NCBI GenBank assembly: GCA_027296925.1
Contig: JAPUIP010000827.1
Location: forward strand, 1 to 6,563
DNA length: 6,563 nt
Origin: Candidatus Poribacteria bacterium
Lineage (GTDB): Bacteria; Poribacteria; WGA-4E; PCPOR2b
Direction: 5' to 3'
The position numbers and the translations under genes were made by a program. Every line of letters begins with the position of its first letter. The stretch's first letter is position 1. Positions 1 to 6,500 of the stretch are shown here, piece by piece. The notes under the pieces are model-generated. The model was not told where the DNA came from. It ran no database searches and was given only the letters and a program-made list of their open reading frames with translations.

Positions 1-1323
1 TTGTTTCTGGGTTTCTCTGATTTCGTGGTATGCGGTGATCATCGTTTCCTCAAGCCCGGAGTTGACGAGATCTTCTTCATCGGCACCGCGTGCTAACTGC
101 TCGACCTCCTCCTCTGGAAATTTCTTTCCCGTCGCCCGCTCGACAGCGTCGATAAGGTTTCTGTGCATGCTCTCCTCGAAACGTTTTCCCATCCGTCCAA
201 AACGCACATGCGACAGGTTCTTGAGCCATTCAAAATAGGAAACCGTTACGCCGCCGGCGTTCAAGTATGTGTCGGGGATAACCAACGTCCCTTTTTCGCT
301 GAGAATGTCATGCGCCTCTGATGTCGTCGGGCCGTTTGCCGCTTCCGCAACAATCTTCGCCCTGATTCGGGGCGCGTTCTCATGGGTAATCTGATTTTCA
401 AGTGCGGCAGGAACAAGGATGTCACATTCCAATTCGAGGGCTTCGGCTGATGTGTGCAGATTGGTTGCTCCGGGGAAGTCAAGAATCGAACCCCTTTCGC
501 GTCGATGCTGCATCACTTTTTCGATGTCCAATCCTCTCGGACTGTAGATTGCCCCTTCATATTCCGCCAATCCGATAAGCGTGGCGCCGCCTTCTTGAAG
601 GAATTTTGCAGCGTGATACCCAACGTTTCCAAGCCCCTGCACCACGACAGATTTTCCTTCCAGTCCCGGAGATAGGCCGAGCGATTTCATATCGTCTGCC
701 ACGCTGCACACCTCACGGGCGCCGTAGTAGACCCCTCTGCCGGTTGCCTCCCTTCTTCCGCGCACGCCCCCTTGTGCCAACGGCTTTCCCGTAACACACG
801 CCATCGCCTCCAATTGATTCGGCGCCAATGCCATATAGGTGTCTACTATCCATGCCATTTCACGCTCACCTGTGCCGTAGTCCGGCGCGGGGACATCTAT
901 CCCCGGACCGATAAATTCTTTCTTCGCCAATTCATAGGTATAGCGGCGTGTGATGCGTTCCAGTTCGGTGGGAGAATATTTATGTATGGCAATCTGAACG
1001 CCTCCTTTTGCACCGCCGAACGGCACATCGACGATGGCACACTTGTATGTCATCAATGCAGCCAGCGCCATCACTTCATCCTCATTCACTAACATACTGT
1101 AACGGATGCCGCCCTTTACGGGAAGCTTGTGATAACTATGCTCGGCGCGCCAGCCGTGGATGACCTCGAGGGAGCCGTCATCTTTTTTGATCGGGAAGGC
1201 GATGTGGCAAATGCTATTGCAAACTTTGATTTGCTCAAGGAGACCAGATGGATAGTTGGTGAACTGAGCTGCGCGGTCAAAGTTGCGATTGACCTGCTCA
1301 AAAAAGCCCATTGCTGTTGACAT
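1..1323 (-). CDS. Glutamate dehydrogenase (Glu/Leu/Phe/Val dehydrogenase family), 3' end cut by window edge
   Basis: Predicted cytoplasmic enzyme for reversible oxidative deamination of glutamate to 2-oxoglutarate and ammonium with NAD(P). I translated 441 codons in one open frame from ATG at 1323 to position 1, with no stop or frameshift. The family C-terminus, probably a few tens of residues, lies outside the window. N-terminal catalytic domain: LPVKGGIR (67-74), MTYKCA (91-96), PFGGAKGG (101-108) with the presumed catalytic Lys106, and PAPDYGTG (145-152) with Asp148. The Rossmann domain begins near EATGRG (192-197) and carries GLGNVG (230-235). Lys70 and Ser362 (in GGVTVSYFEW) match the positions that bind the glutamate side-chain carboxylate in clostridial glutamate dehydrogenase, which favours glutamate over branched-chain or aromatic substrates. 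Glu254, near the end of the second Rossmann strand, hints at NAD preference, but this is weak. The start is fixed by AGGAGG seven bases upstream. It follows tlyA after 120 bases and may have its own control. Confidence 0.93.
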   Translation of the reverse strand, partial: MSTAMGFFEQVNRNFDRAAQFTNYPSGLLEQIKVCNSICHIAFPIKKDDGSLEVIHGWRAEHSYHKLPVKGGIRYSMLVNEDEVMALAALMTYKCAIVDVPFGGAKGGVQIAIHKYSPTELERITRRYTYELAKKEFIGPGIDVPAPDYGTGEREMAWIVDTYMALAPNQLEAMACVTGKPLAQGGVRGRREATGRGVYYGAREVCSVADDMKSLGLSPGLEGKSVVVQGLGNVGYHAAKFLQEGGATLIGLAEYEGAIYSPRGLDIEKVMQHRRERGSILDFPGATNLHTSAEALELECDILVPAALENQITHENAPRIRAKIVAEAANGPTTSEAHDILSEKGTLVIPDTYLNAGGVTVSYFEWLKNLSHVRFGRMGKRFEESMHRNLIDAVERATGKKFPEEEVEQLARGADEEDLVNSGLEETMITAYHEIRETQKQ

Positions 1324-1330
1324 CGATTAT

Positions 1331-1336
1331 CCTCCT
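1331..1336 (-). promoter_or_regulatory. Ribosome binding site of the glutamate dehydrogenase gene
   Basis: A perfect AGGAGG on the minus strand lies 7 bases before ATG at 1323. It decides that start over the second in-frame ATG at codon 5. Confidence 0.85.
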
Positions 1337-1342
1337 GCTTGT

Positions 1343-1397
1343 GAGCCTAAGGACATTGCCTGTCCCGCTTCATCGGGGGATTTTGCGCCTACGGCTC
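1343..1397 (-). promoter_or_regulatory. Possible structured leader before the glutamate dehydrogenase gene
   Basis: Within the 120-base gap, GAGCC (1397-1393) can pair with GGCTC (1347-1343) on the minus strand and enclose two smaller dyads: CCCG/CGGG with a 6-base loop (1377-1364) and GGACA/TGTCC with a 5-base loop (1365-1351). The two inner stems share two bases, so both cannot form fully at once. The outer stem ends six bases before the AGGAGG, so the fold could affect translation or be a remnant of a dispersed intergenic repeat. No T-run follows, so it is not a classic intrinsic terminator. I do not recognise a known riboswitch. All stems are only 4-5 bp, so chance is a real alternative. 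Confidence 0.3.
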
Positions 1398-1443
1398 CGG
1401 CATGTTTTTAAGGGGTCTCCGGTTTGGTATTCCGGTAGCAACT

Positions 1444-2262
1444 TCATTCAAAAGCCTCGTGAGCTTCCTGAACCACCGTTGCTACGCGATTTTCCCAATC
1501 CGCTGGGGCAGCTTCAAAATTCCTTTTGAGCCAGATCAGGTACTCAATATTTCCCGCCGGGCCACGGATGGGGGAGTGGGAGAGCCCCATGACAGCCCCA
1601 GCCATCCCCTGAATGAATTGAATCAGTTCGAGGGTCACCTGAATATGGATGCGCGCATCCCGGACAACGCCGCCTTTGCTGACCCGGTCACGTCCTGCTT
1701 CAAATTGCGGCTTAATCAGGGCGATCACATCGCCGGTGGGCTGGACAATTCGCATCATCACCGGTAGGACTTTCTGGAGGGAGATAAACGAGACATCGAC
1801 CACGCCGATCTTGATGGGCTGATCAAAGCGCTTCACGTCAATCGTGCGGATATTGGTTCGCTCGATCGCGCAAACCTGTGGGTCCTGGCGAAGACGCCAT
1901 GCAAGCTGTCCATAACCTACGTCTACCGCGTACACGAACTTCGCGCCGTGCTGAAGCAGGCAGTCGGTGAAACCGCCGGTGGAGGCACCCACATCGACCG
2001 CCACTTTTCCGCGCACGTCGATACGGAAGACCTCGAACGCTTTCTCTAGCTTCAGCCCGCCGCGACTGACGTATCGAAGCGGCTGTTTCACTTTAATGAT
2101 CTCATCCGCCCGAAGCAGGCTCCCCGGCTTCACCGGTGATCTGTTCAGAACAATGACTTCGCCAGCAAAGATCAACTGTTTCGCCCGTTCACGGCTTTCG
2201 GCGAGCCCGCGCTGGACCATCAACGTATCGAGCCGCTGCCTGTTACGGGTAGTCTTTGACAA
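1444..2262 (-). CDS. tlyA: TlyA family rRNA (cytidine-2'-O)-methyltransferase
   Basis: SAM-dependent 2'-O-methyltransferase. Characterised members methylate cytidines in 16S and/or 23S rRNA; older annotations call the family hemolysin A. The 272-residue length is normal. An N-terminal S4 RNA-binding domain (about 9-66) starts at RLDTLMVQRGL. The RrmJ/FtsJ-like domain follows, with SAM loop DVGASTGGF (90-98), VVDVSFISL (154-162), IKPQFEAG (183-190), GGVVRD (197-202) and GPAGNIEYL (234-242). Lys71, Asp156, Lys184 and Glu240 line up, at a constant +2 offset, with the Lys69-Asp154-Lys182-Glu238 tetrad of Mycobacterium tuberculosis TlyA, so it should be active. The start is TTG, not ATG: GAGGGG sits 7 bases upstream, and the next Met (codon 15) would cut into the S4 domain. 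The first 20 bases lie inside the end of dxs, which indicates translational coupling. The dxs-tlyA order is common in bacteria. Which rRNA is its target cannot be read from sequence. Confidence 0.94.
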   Translation of the reverse strand: MSKTTRNRQRLDTLMVQRGLAESRERAKQLIFAGEVIVLNRSPVKPGSLLRADEIIKVKQPLRYVSRGGLKLEKAFEVFRIDVRGKVAVDVGASTGGFTDCLLQHGAKFVYAVDVGYGQLAWRLRQDPQVCAIERTNIRTIDVKRFDQPIKIGVVDVSFISLQKVLPVMMRIVQPTGDVIALIKPQFEAGRDRVSKGGVVRDARIHIQVTLELIQFIQGMAGAVMGLSHSPIRGPAGNIEYLIWLKRNFEAAPADWENRVATVVQEAHEAFE

Positions 2263-4105
2263 GCTTCAGCCCCTCAGTGACGATTGCATCAGCGTCTAAA
2301 CCGCAGAGGTGATACAAGGTCTTGACATCGCCGTGTTCGATGAACTGATCGGGAATGCCGAGAAGTTTCGCCTGCACACGCGAGAATCCCCGGTCGGCGA
2401 ACAGCTCCACAACAGCGCTACCAAAACCGCCCATCCGTACGCCATCCTCAATGGTGATGACTTTTCCGATCTGCTCCGCCAGCGGAAGGATCAGTTCTTC
2501 ATCAAGCGGCTTGACGAATCGGGCATTGACTACCGTTGCCGAGACGCCCGAATCTGCCAGCATCTCTGCCGCTTCGAGCGCGGGGTGCACGCGATTTCCG
2601 ATTGCGAGGATGAGCAGATCTCCTCCTTTGCGTAGCACTTCACCCCTGCCGATCGGCAAGGATTGGGGCCGGCTCGCCATCGGGACGCCGACGCCCGTGC
2701 CACGCGGATAGCGGAAGGCAATCGGCCCCTTCTCGTACTCGACGGCGGTTTTCACCATGTGTTGCAGTTCATCTTCATCTTTGGGCGCCATCACTACCAT
2801 GTTGGGCAGGTGACGGAGATACGCGAAATCGAAAACGCCGTGATGAGTTGGCCCATCGGCACCGACAAGCCCGGCGCGATCCAAGGCGAAGGTCACCGGG
2901 AGATTCTGGATGCAGACATCATGGACCAACTGGTCATAGGTGCGTTGGAGAAAGGTCGAGTAGATTGCCGCCACCGGCTTCATGCCTTGTGTCGCCAACC
3001 CGGCTGCGAAAGTGACAGCACACTGCTCAGCTAAGCCGACGTCAAAGAAACGTCTGGGAAACACTTCCTGAAATTTATCTAACCCGGTGCCGTTCGGCAT
3101 TGCGGCTGTGATGCCGACGATGCGGGAATCTTCCCTGGCGAGCTCAATCAGGGTCTCACTGAAAACATCGGTATATTTCGGAATCGGTGATTTGGGCTCG
3201 AGCGACTTGCCAGTCTCGAGATCGAACTTGCCGCTGACACTGTAAAATGCCTCTGAATCGGCTTCGGCGGGCAGATACCCTTTGCCCTTCTTCGTGACAA
3301 CGTGGACGAGAATTGGGTGGGGCAACGCTTTGACGCCTTCAAGCACGGGCAATAACGCTTCCAGATCGTTGCCGTCGAGCGGACCGAAGTAACGGAAGCC
3401 GAACTCTTCAAACAGCGTGCCGGGTTTCAGGACGGCTTCGATCTTCTTGGCAACCTGTTTGGCATCCGGTGAGATGAGATCCATCAGCTCTTTTGCGCCA
3501 GAGCGGAGGACGTTGTAGGTTGGATTCGTCACGAGCCGGTTGAAATATTTCGAGAATGCGCCGACCGTCGCAGAGATCGACATCTGGTTGTCGTTGAGAA
3601 CGACGATCATATCCTTTTTGAAATCGCCAGCCGCATTCATCGCTTCAAACGCCATGCCTCCCGTCAAGCCACCATCGCCGATGACGGAGATCACTTTATA
3701 ATCTCCATTGTTAAGGTCCCGGGCCGCCGCGATGCCGAGCGCCGCCGCAAGCGATGTGCTTGAATGACCGGCGCCAAATACATCGTACTCGCTTTCCGCC
3801 CGACTCAGAAAACCGCTAATGCCGCCGTACTGACGAAGGGTCGGAAATTGAGCCCGGCGACCGGTCAAGAGTTTGTGAGGGTAAGCCTGGTGTCCAATAT
3901 CCCAGATTACCTGATCATGCGGGGTATTGAAAACGTAGTGGAGGGCGATCGCCAGCTCAACGGTCCCTAGGTTTGGCGCGAAGTGTCCGGGGTGTTCTGA
4001 TAATACCGACAGGAGATAGCCGCGCATCTCTTCGGCAAGTTCTTTCAGTTCATCGAGATTTAGAGATTTGAGATCGGAGGGGAAGTCAATCTTTTCTAAA
4101 AGCAT
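2243..4105 (-). CDS. dxs: 1-deoxy-D-xylulose-5-phosphate synthase
   Basis: Thiamine-diphosphate enzyme that condenses pyruvate with D-glyceraldehyde 3-phosphate to DXP and CO2. This is the first step of the MEP pathway to isoprenoids and also feeds thiamine and pyridoxal phosphate synthesis; it is cytoplasmic and dimeric. The 620 residues match the family length (E. coli 620). Visible motifs: EHPGHFAPNLG with His41, WDIGHQAYPHKLLTGR (68-83), GAGHSSTS with His114, and the cofactor motif GDG at 143-145 with Asn173 of NDNQMSIS. Then come FDVGLAEQ (354-361) with catalytic Glu360, FLQRTYDQ with Tyr390, DRAGLVGADGPTHHG (409-423) and RYPRGTG (465-471). The C-terminal transketolase domain is complete. 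Residue 362 is Cys where the family normally has His (AEQHAVTF). ATG at 4105 has AAGGAG 7 bases upstream. It follows xseB after 59 bases with no ispA between, and its end overlaps tlyA by 20 bases. Confidence 0.97.
   Translation of the reverse strand: MLLEKIDFPSDLKSLNLDELKELAEEMRGYLLSVLSEHPGHFAPNLGTVELAIALHYVFNTPHDQVIWDIGHQAYPHKLLTGRRAQFPTLRQYGGISGFLSRAESEYDVFGAGHSSTSLAAALGIAAARDLNNGDYKVISVIGDGGLTGGMAFEAMNAAGDFKKDMIVVLNDNQMSISATVGAFSKYFNRLVTNPTYNVLRSGAKELMDLISPDAKQVAKKIEAVLKPGTLFEEFGFRYFGPLDGNDLEALLPVLEGVKALPHPILVHVVTKKGKGYLPAEADSEAFYSVSGKFDLETGKSLEPKSPIPKYTDVFSETLIELAREDSRIVGITAAMPNGTGLDKFQEVFPRRFFDVGLAEQCAVTFAAGLATQGMKPVAAIYSTFLQRTYDQLVHDVCIQNLPVTFALDRAGLVGADGPTHHGVFDFAYLRHLPNMVVMAPKDEDELQHMVKTAVEYEKGPIAFRYPRGTGVGVPMASRPQSLPIGRGEVLRKGGDLLILAIGNRVHPALEAAEMLADSGVSATVVNARFVKPLDEELILPLAEQIGKVITIEDGVRMGGFGSAVVELFADRGFSRVQAKLLGIPDQFIEHGDVKTLYHLCGLDADAIVTEGLKLVKDYP
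2270..2275 (-). promoter_or_regulatory. Ribosome binding site of tlyA, supporting a TTG start
   Basis: GAGGGG on the minus strand, 7 bases before TTG at 2262, lies within the last codons of dxs. It decides the non-ATG start. Confidence 0.75.
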
Positions 4106-4112
4106 TGGGGCG

Positions 4113-4118
4113 CTCCTT
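4113..4118 (-). promoter_or_regulatory. Ribosome binding site of dxs
   Basis: AAGGAG on the minus strand lies 7 bases before ATG at 4105, a near-ideal Shine-Dalgarno sequence. This implies efficient independent initiation rather than reliance on coupling to xseB. Confidence 0.8.
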
Positions 4119-4164
4119 GTAGAATTCGCGGATCATTTTAAGGAATAGGCGTGGCATTTTCGTT

Positions 4165-4404
4165 TTACTGAATCTCCTCTGCTTCAAATGGCACCGTTGC
4201 GAGACTATCTTCGTCTATCTCGATCAATTGCTGTACGCGCAATTCTGCTTCATCAAGGTTATGACGACAGAGCCGCGCCAGGCGGATGCCTTCTTCGAAG
4301 GCTTGCAATGACGCATCGAGGGTCAATGCATCCCCCTGTTCGAGGCGTTCAACCGCTTCCTCGAGTTCGGCTAAGGTTTCTTCAAAGCTCTTCTCTTCAG
4401 CCAT
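4165..4404 (-). CDS. xseB: Exonuclease VII small subunit
   Basis: Small subunit of exonuclease VII. Several copies bind the helical part of XseA to form the active enzyme, which degrades single-stranded DNA from both ends to short oligonucleotides. The 79-residue length is typical (about 80). It starts with the family signature SFEETLAELEEAVERLEQGD (5-24), followed by TLDASLQAFEEGIRLARLC and a second helix NLDEAELRVQQLIE. It is predicted to be an all-helical, strongly acidic hairpin. Two starts are possible: TTG at 4407 and the adjacent ATG at 4404. I chose ATG because AAGGA lies at 7-base spacing from it and only 4 from the TTG. The ATG overlaps the end of xseA by 8 bases (ATGGCTGA), so translation is probably coupled, which fits subunits made together. 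Confidence 0.94.
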   Translation of the reverse strand: MAEEKSFEETLAELEEAVERLEQGDALTLDASLQAFEEGIRLARLCRHNLDEAELRVQQLIEIDEDSLATVPFEAEEIQ

Positions 4405-5746
4405 CAATTTTTCCTTTCAAAACCGTGCACGCTAATGCTCCGCGTGCGAGTTGGACTTCGATATCATCACCCACACTGACTGTGGCGGCATCTGTAATTG
4501 TCCTCCCGTTTAAATCTCTGGAAACACTATAACCGCGCGCCAGCGTTCTCAGCGGGCTAAGTACGTCGAGCCGGGCGGAGGCAACTTGCCACGCCTGCAC
4601 TTTCGCGTCTATCTGCCGCTGCATCAGCGACCCATAGACATGGTTCAACTGATCCAGGCGCGCTCTCAAACTGTGGATTCGAGCTGTCGGATTGAGATGT
4701 CCCAGATCGCCATTCAACCGATCGAGGCGCTGACGCTGACGGGCAATCTGTTGCGCGATTGCCCGCTGCCCCCGAATTTCAAGCTGATCTACCGTTTGTT
4801 GGAAACGATTGAGGGAATCCACCTGACGTGCGGGAGACAGCCGGTTCTGTGTATTTTCCAGCTTCGTTCGTGCGGCATGGATGCGCTCGACGATGCTTCG
4901 CACGAAACGCGATTCGAGTTCAGTAATCTGTCGATGAAGCTCTTCCTGATCTGGAACGACATGCTCAACCGCAGCGGACGGTGTTGGTGCACGGTGATCC
5001 GCAACAAGATCAGCGATCGTAAAATCCGTTTCGTGTCCCACAGCCGATACAACCGGAACCCGTGACGCAAAGATCGCGCGTGCGACAACCTCTTCGTTGA
5101 ACGCCCAGAGATCTTCGATCGAGCCGCCGCCTCGACCGACAATCAGCAGGTCAATATCCGGCAGACGATTCATGCACGCAATCGCATGGGCAATCTCCGC
5201 CGCTGCATCTTCGCCTTGCACAAGCGTTGGAAACAGGAGCACCTCGACCACAGGATACCGCTTTTGTAACATTCGGAGAATATCACGGATTGCCGCCCCC
5301 GTTGCAGAAGTAATGACACCAATCTTTCTGGGGAATTTCGGTAGGGGCTTTTTATGGATTGGATCGAATAGCCCTTCGGCGGCGAGTTGCTCCTTGAGTC
5401 GCTCGAAAGCCTGTTGTAGCAGACCCACACCGGCCGGTTCGACCCGATCGCCGATGATCTGATACTCACTCCGCGCATCGTAAATGCTGAGTCTCCCATG
5501 CACCTGCACAGCGTCTCCGTCTTTCAGCGGAAAGCGTAGGCGTGCGGCATCCGAGCGGAAGATCGCACAACGGATTTGGCTGTTATTATCCTTGAGGGTG
5601 AAGTAGACATGCCCGGACGAGGGGCGTACGAAGTTTGAAACCTCCCCCTCAATCCAGACATCCTGAAACACAGGCTCGGATTGTAAGAAGGTTTGCAGGA
5701 TGTGTGTAATTTCGCGGACCTGGTAAACGTTATGTAGTGGCTGCAT
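4397..5746 (-). CDS. xseA: Exonuclease VII large subunit
   Basis: Catalytic subunit of exonuclease VII, which acts on single-stranded DNA in repair and mismatch correction. The chosen start gives 449 residues (E. coli 456). N-terminal OB-fold ssDNA-binding domain (about 6-102): VYQVREITHIL, WIEGEVSNFVRPSSGHVYFTLKD (31-53) and IYDARSEYQIIGDRVEP. Catalytic domain (about 120-262): PRKIGVITSATGAAIRDIL (139-157), VGRGGGSIEDLWAFNEE (203-219), SAVGHETDFTIADLVAD (234-250) and RAPTPSAAVE. Asp155, Arg205, His238 and Asp241 fall at the same numbers as the essential E. coli residues, which supports this start. A long coiled-coil-like helix (about 265-395) and the C-terminal ARGYS motif follow. The frame stays open upstream to 5833, but those 29 extra residues have no family match and lie inside the DUF4058 gene. 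The ribosome site is weak (GAAAG, 8 bases away), suggesting coupling to that gene, which it overlaps by 17 bases. Confidence 0.95.
   Translation of the reverse strand: MQPLHNVYQVREITHILQTFLQSEPVFQDVWIEGEVSNFVRPSSGHVYFTLKDNNSQIRCAIFRSDAARLRFPLKDGDAVQVHGRLSIYDARSEYQIIGDRVEPAGVGLLQQAFERLKEQLAAEGLFDPIHKKPLPKFPRKIGVITSATGAAIRDILRMLQKRYPVVEVLLFPTLVQGEDAAAEIAHAIACMNRLPDIDLLIVGRGGGSIEDLWAFNEEVVARAIFASRVPVVSAVGHETDFTIADLVADHRAPTPSAAVEHVVPDQEELHRQITELESRFVRSIVERIHAARTKLENTQNRLSPARQVDSLNRFQQTVDQLEIRGQRAIAQQIARQRQRLDRLNGDLGHLNPTARIHSLRARLDQLNHVYGSLMQRQIDAKVQAWQVASARLDVLSPLRTLARGYSVSRDLNGRTITDAATVSVGDDIEVQLARGALACTVLKGKIDG
4412..4417 (-). promoter_or_regulatory. Ribosome binding site of xseB, deciding its ATG start
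   Basis: AAAGGA on the minus strand, inside the 3' end of xseA, is 7 bases from ATG at 4404. The competing TTG at 4407 would be only 4 bases away. Confidence 0.75.
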
Positions 5747-6500
5747 CGGGAAGGCTTTCACGTAATTTTCGGCGATGGCGTGGGGGCAATCTATCCACTG
5801 CCTCCATAAACGTTGACTCCAAATCAACATCAATGTAAAGTTCGTCGATTAAAAACAGGGGAACGCGAGGCAAGGTTTCGCCAAGCCTCAACCAATACGG
5901 ATAGACATCGATTCGCACATCTCCGGCGACAATCCAGACGTGGTAACTGATCATGTAAAACGGCTGTTCTTTTGGCGGTGTTAATTCTTTCCCTTCTAAC
6001 AATGCCGCAATTAAGTTATGAAACGTATCAACGAAGCGAGTTGGGGGCAGCACATCTATCACAAGGTAGTTGATGCCTTGTTGGAGATATGATATTGCAT
6101 TGAGCGCATAGGCATCGGCTTTTTTCCGCGCATCTTTGTTCCCCGGCGATGTGAGTTCAACGATGCTGATAATCTTTCCCGAGGCCGTGCGAATTGTCAA
6201 GTCTTTTGCATCATCAGGAAATATGGGGTTCTTAAAGGAAACCGCGGGTGCCGGAATTTGCAAGGGAGGAAACTGCTGATCGAAAAACTGCCTGTTCGCC
6301 TCGTCCGCTAAACTGTCAATGGTGACGACATCCGCTTCAATTGGATTGACTTTTTTCTCAAAGATGGCTTCAAAACCAGATTCTTCTGGGAATGTGCGGT
6401 TCAATCGGTCTGCCAATGCAATCAGCCAACCGGCATGAAAATGGTGATCGATTGAATCGTCTCCCGGAAACTGTAGCTGCGTTACGTCGTAAAGTGACAT
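5730..6500 (-). CDS. DUF4058 family protein of unknown function
   Basis: A 256-residue protein without signal peptide or membrane segment, so probably cytoplasmic. I recognise the DUF4058 pattern: an N-terminal FPGDD (11-15; family FPGMDP), PIEADVVTID (53-62), then IVELTSPGNK (113-122) and GINYLVIDVLPP (142-153), resembling the family's E-x-LSP-x-NK and GV-x-x-VEIDLL blocks. The function is not established. The order Asp57, Glu115 then Lys126/Lys127, followed by Tyr131 and a hydrophobic VID strand, resembles Uma2-type PD-(D/E)XK nuclease-like proteins; that is my inference. The C-terminus (RLPPRHRRKLRESLPDAATT) is basic and differs from the usual family tail. ATG at 6500 is the only sensible start: an in-frame TGA lies 13 codons upstream, and GGTGA 4 bases before it is a weak ribosome site. 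It overlaps xseA by 17 bases. Its middle (5941-6240) is about 45% G+C, well below dxs/tlyA. Confidence 0.8.
   Translation of the reverse strand: MSLYDVTQLQFPGDDSIDHHFHAGWLIALADRLNRTFPEESGFEAIFEKKVNPIEADVVTIDSLADEANRQFFDQQFPPLQIPAPAVSFKNPIFPDDAKDLTIRTASGKIISIVELTSPGNKDARKKADAYALNAISYLQQGINYLVIDVLPPTRFVDTFHNLIAALLEGKELTPPKEQPFYMISYHVWIVAGDVRIDVYPYWLRLGETLPRVPLFLIDELYIDVDLESTFMEAVDRLPPRHRRKLRESLPDAATT

Noticed and set aside
1324..1443. Intrinsic terminator after tlyA.
   Set aside because: The dyads in the gap are short and none is followed by a T-run on the minus strand.
1402..1767. Plus-strand open frame of 121 codons, and other plus-strand frames across the window such as 772-1092, 2663-3034, 4586-5065 and 5097-5462.
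   Set aside because: All lie antisense to well-supported minus-strand genes, share no recognisable domains, and have low-complexity Ser/Arg/Pro-rich translations typical of shadow frames.
4086..4136. 16-codon minus-strand frame (MIREFYKERPNAFRKD) overlapping the start of dxs, a possible leader peptide.
   Set aside because: It has no Shine-Dalgarno sequence, no codon runs suggesting attenuation and no accompanying hairpins. A frame this short is expected by chance.
4134..4139. TAAAAT on the minus strand before dxs as a possible -10 promoter element.
   Set aside because: At 17-base spacing the -35 position reads ACGAAA, a poor match to TTGACA. The gap is too short and plain to support a promoter call.
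5747..5833. A 29-residue N-terminal extension of XseA from an upstream in-frame start.
   Set aside because: The extension has no family similarity and lies inside the DUF4058 gene. Starting at 5746 puts the catalytic residues at the same numbers as in E. coli XseA.
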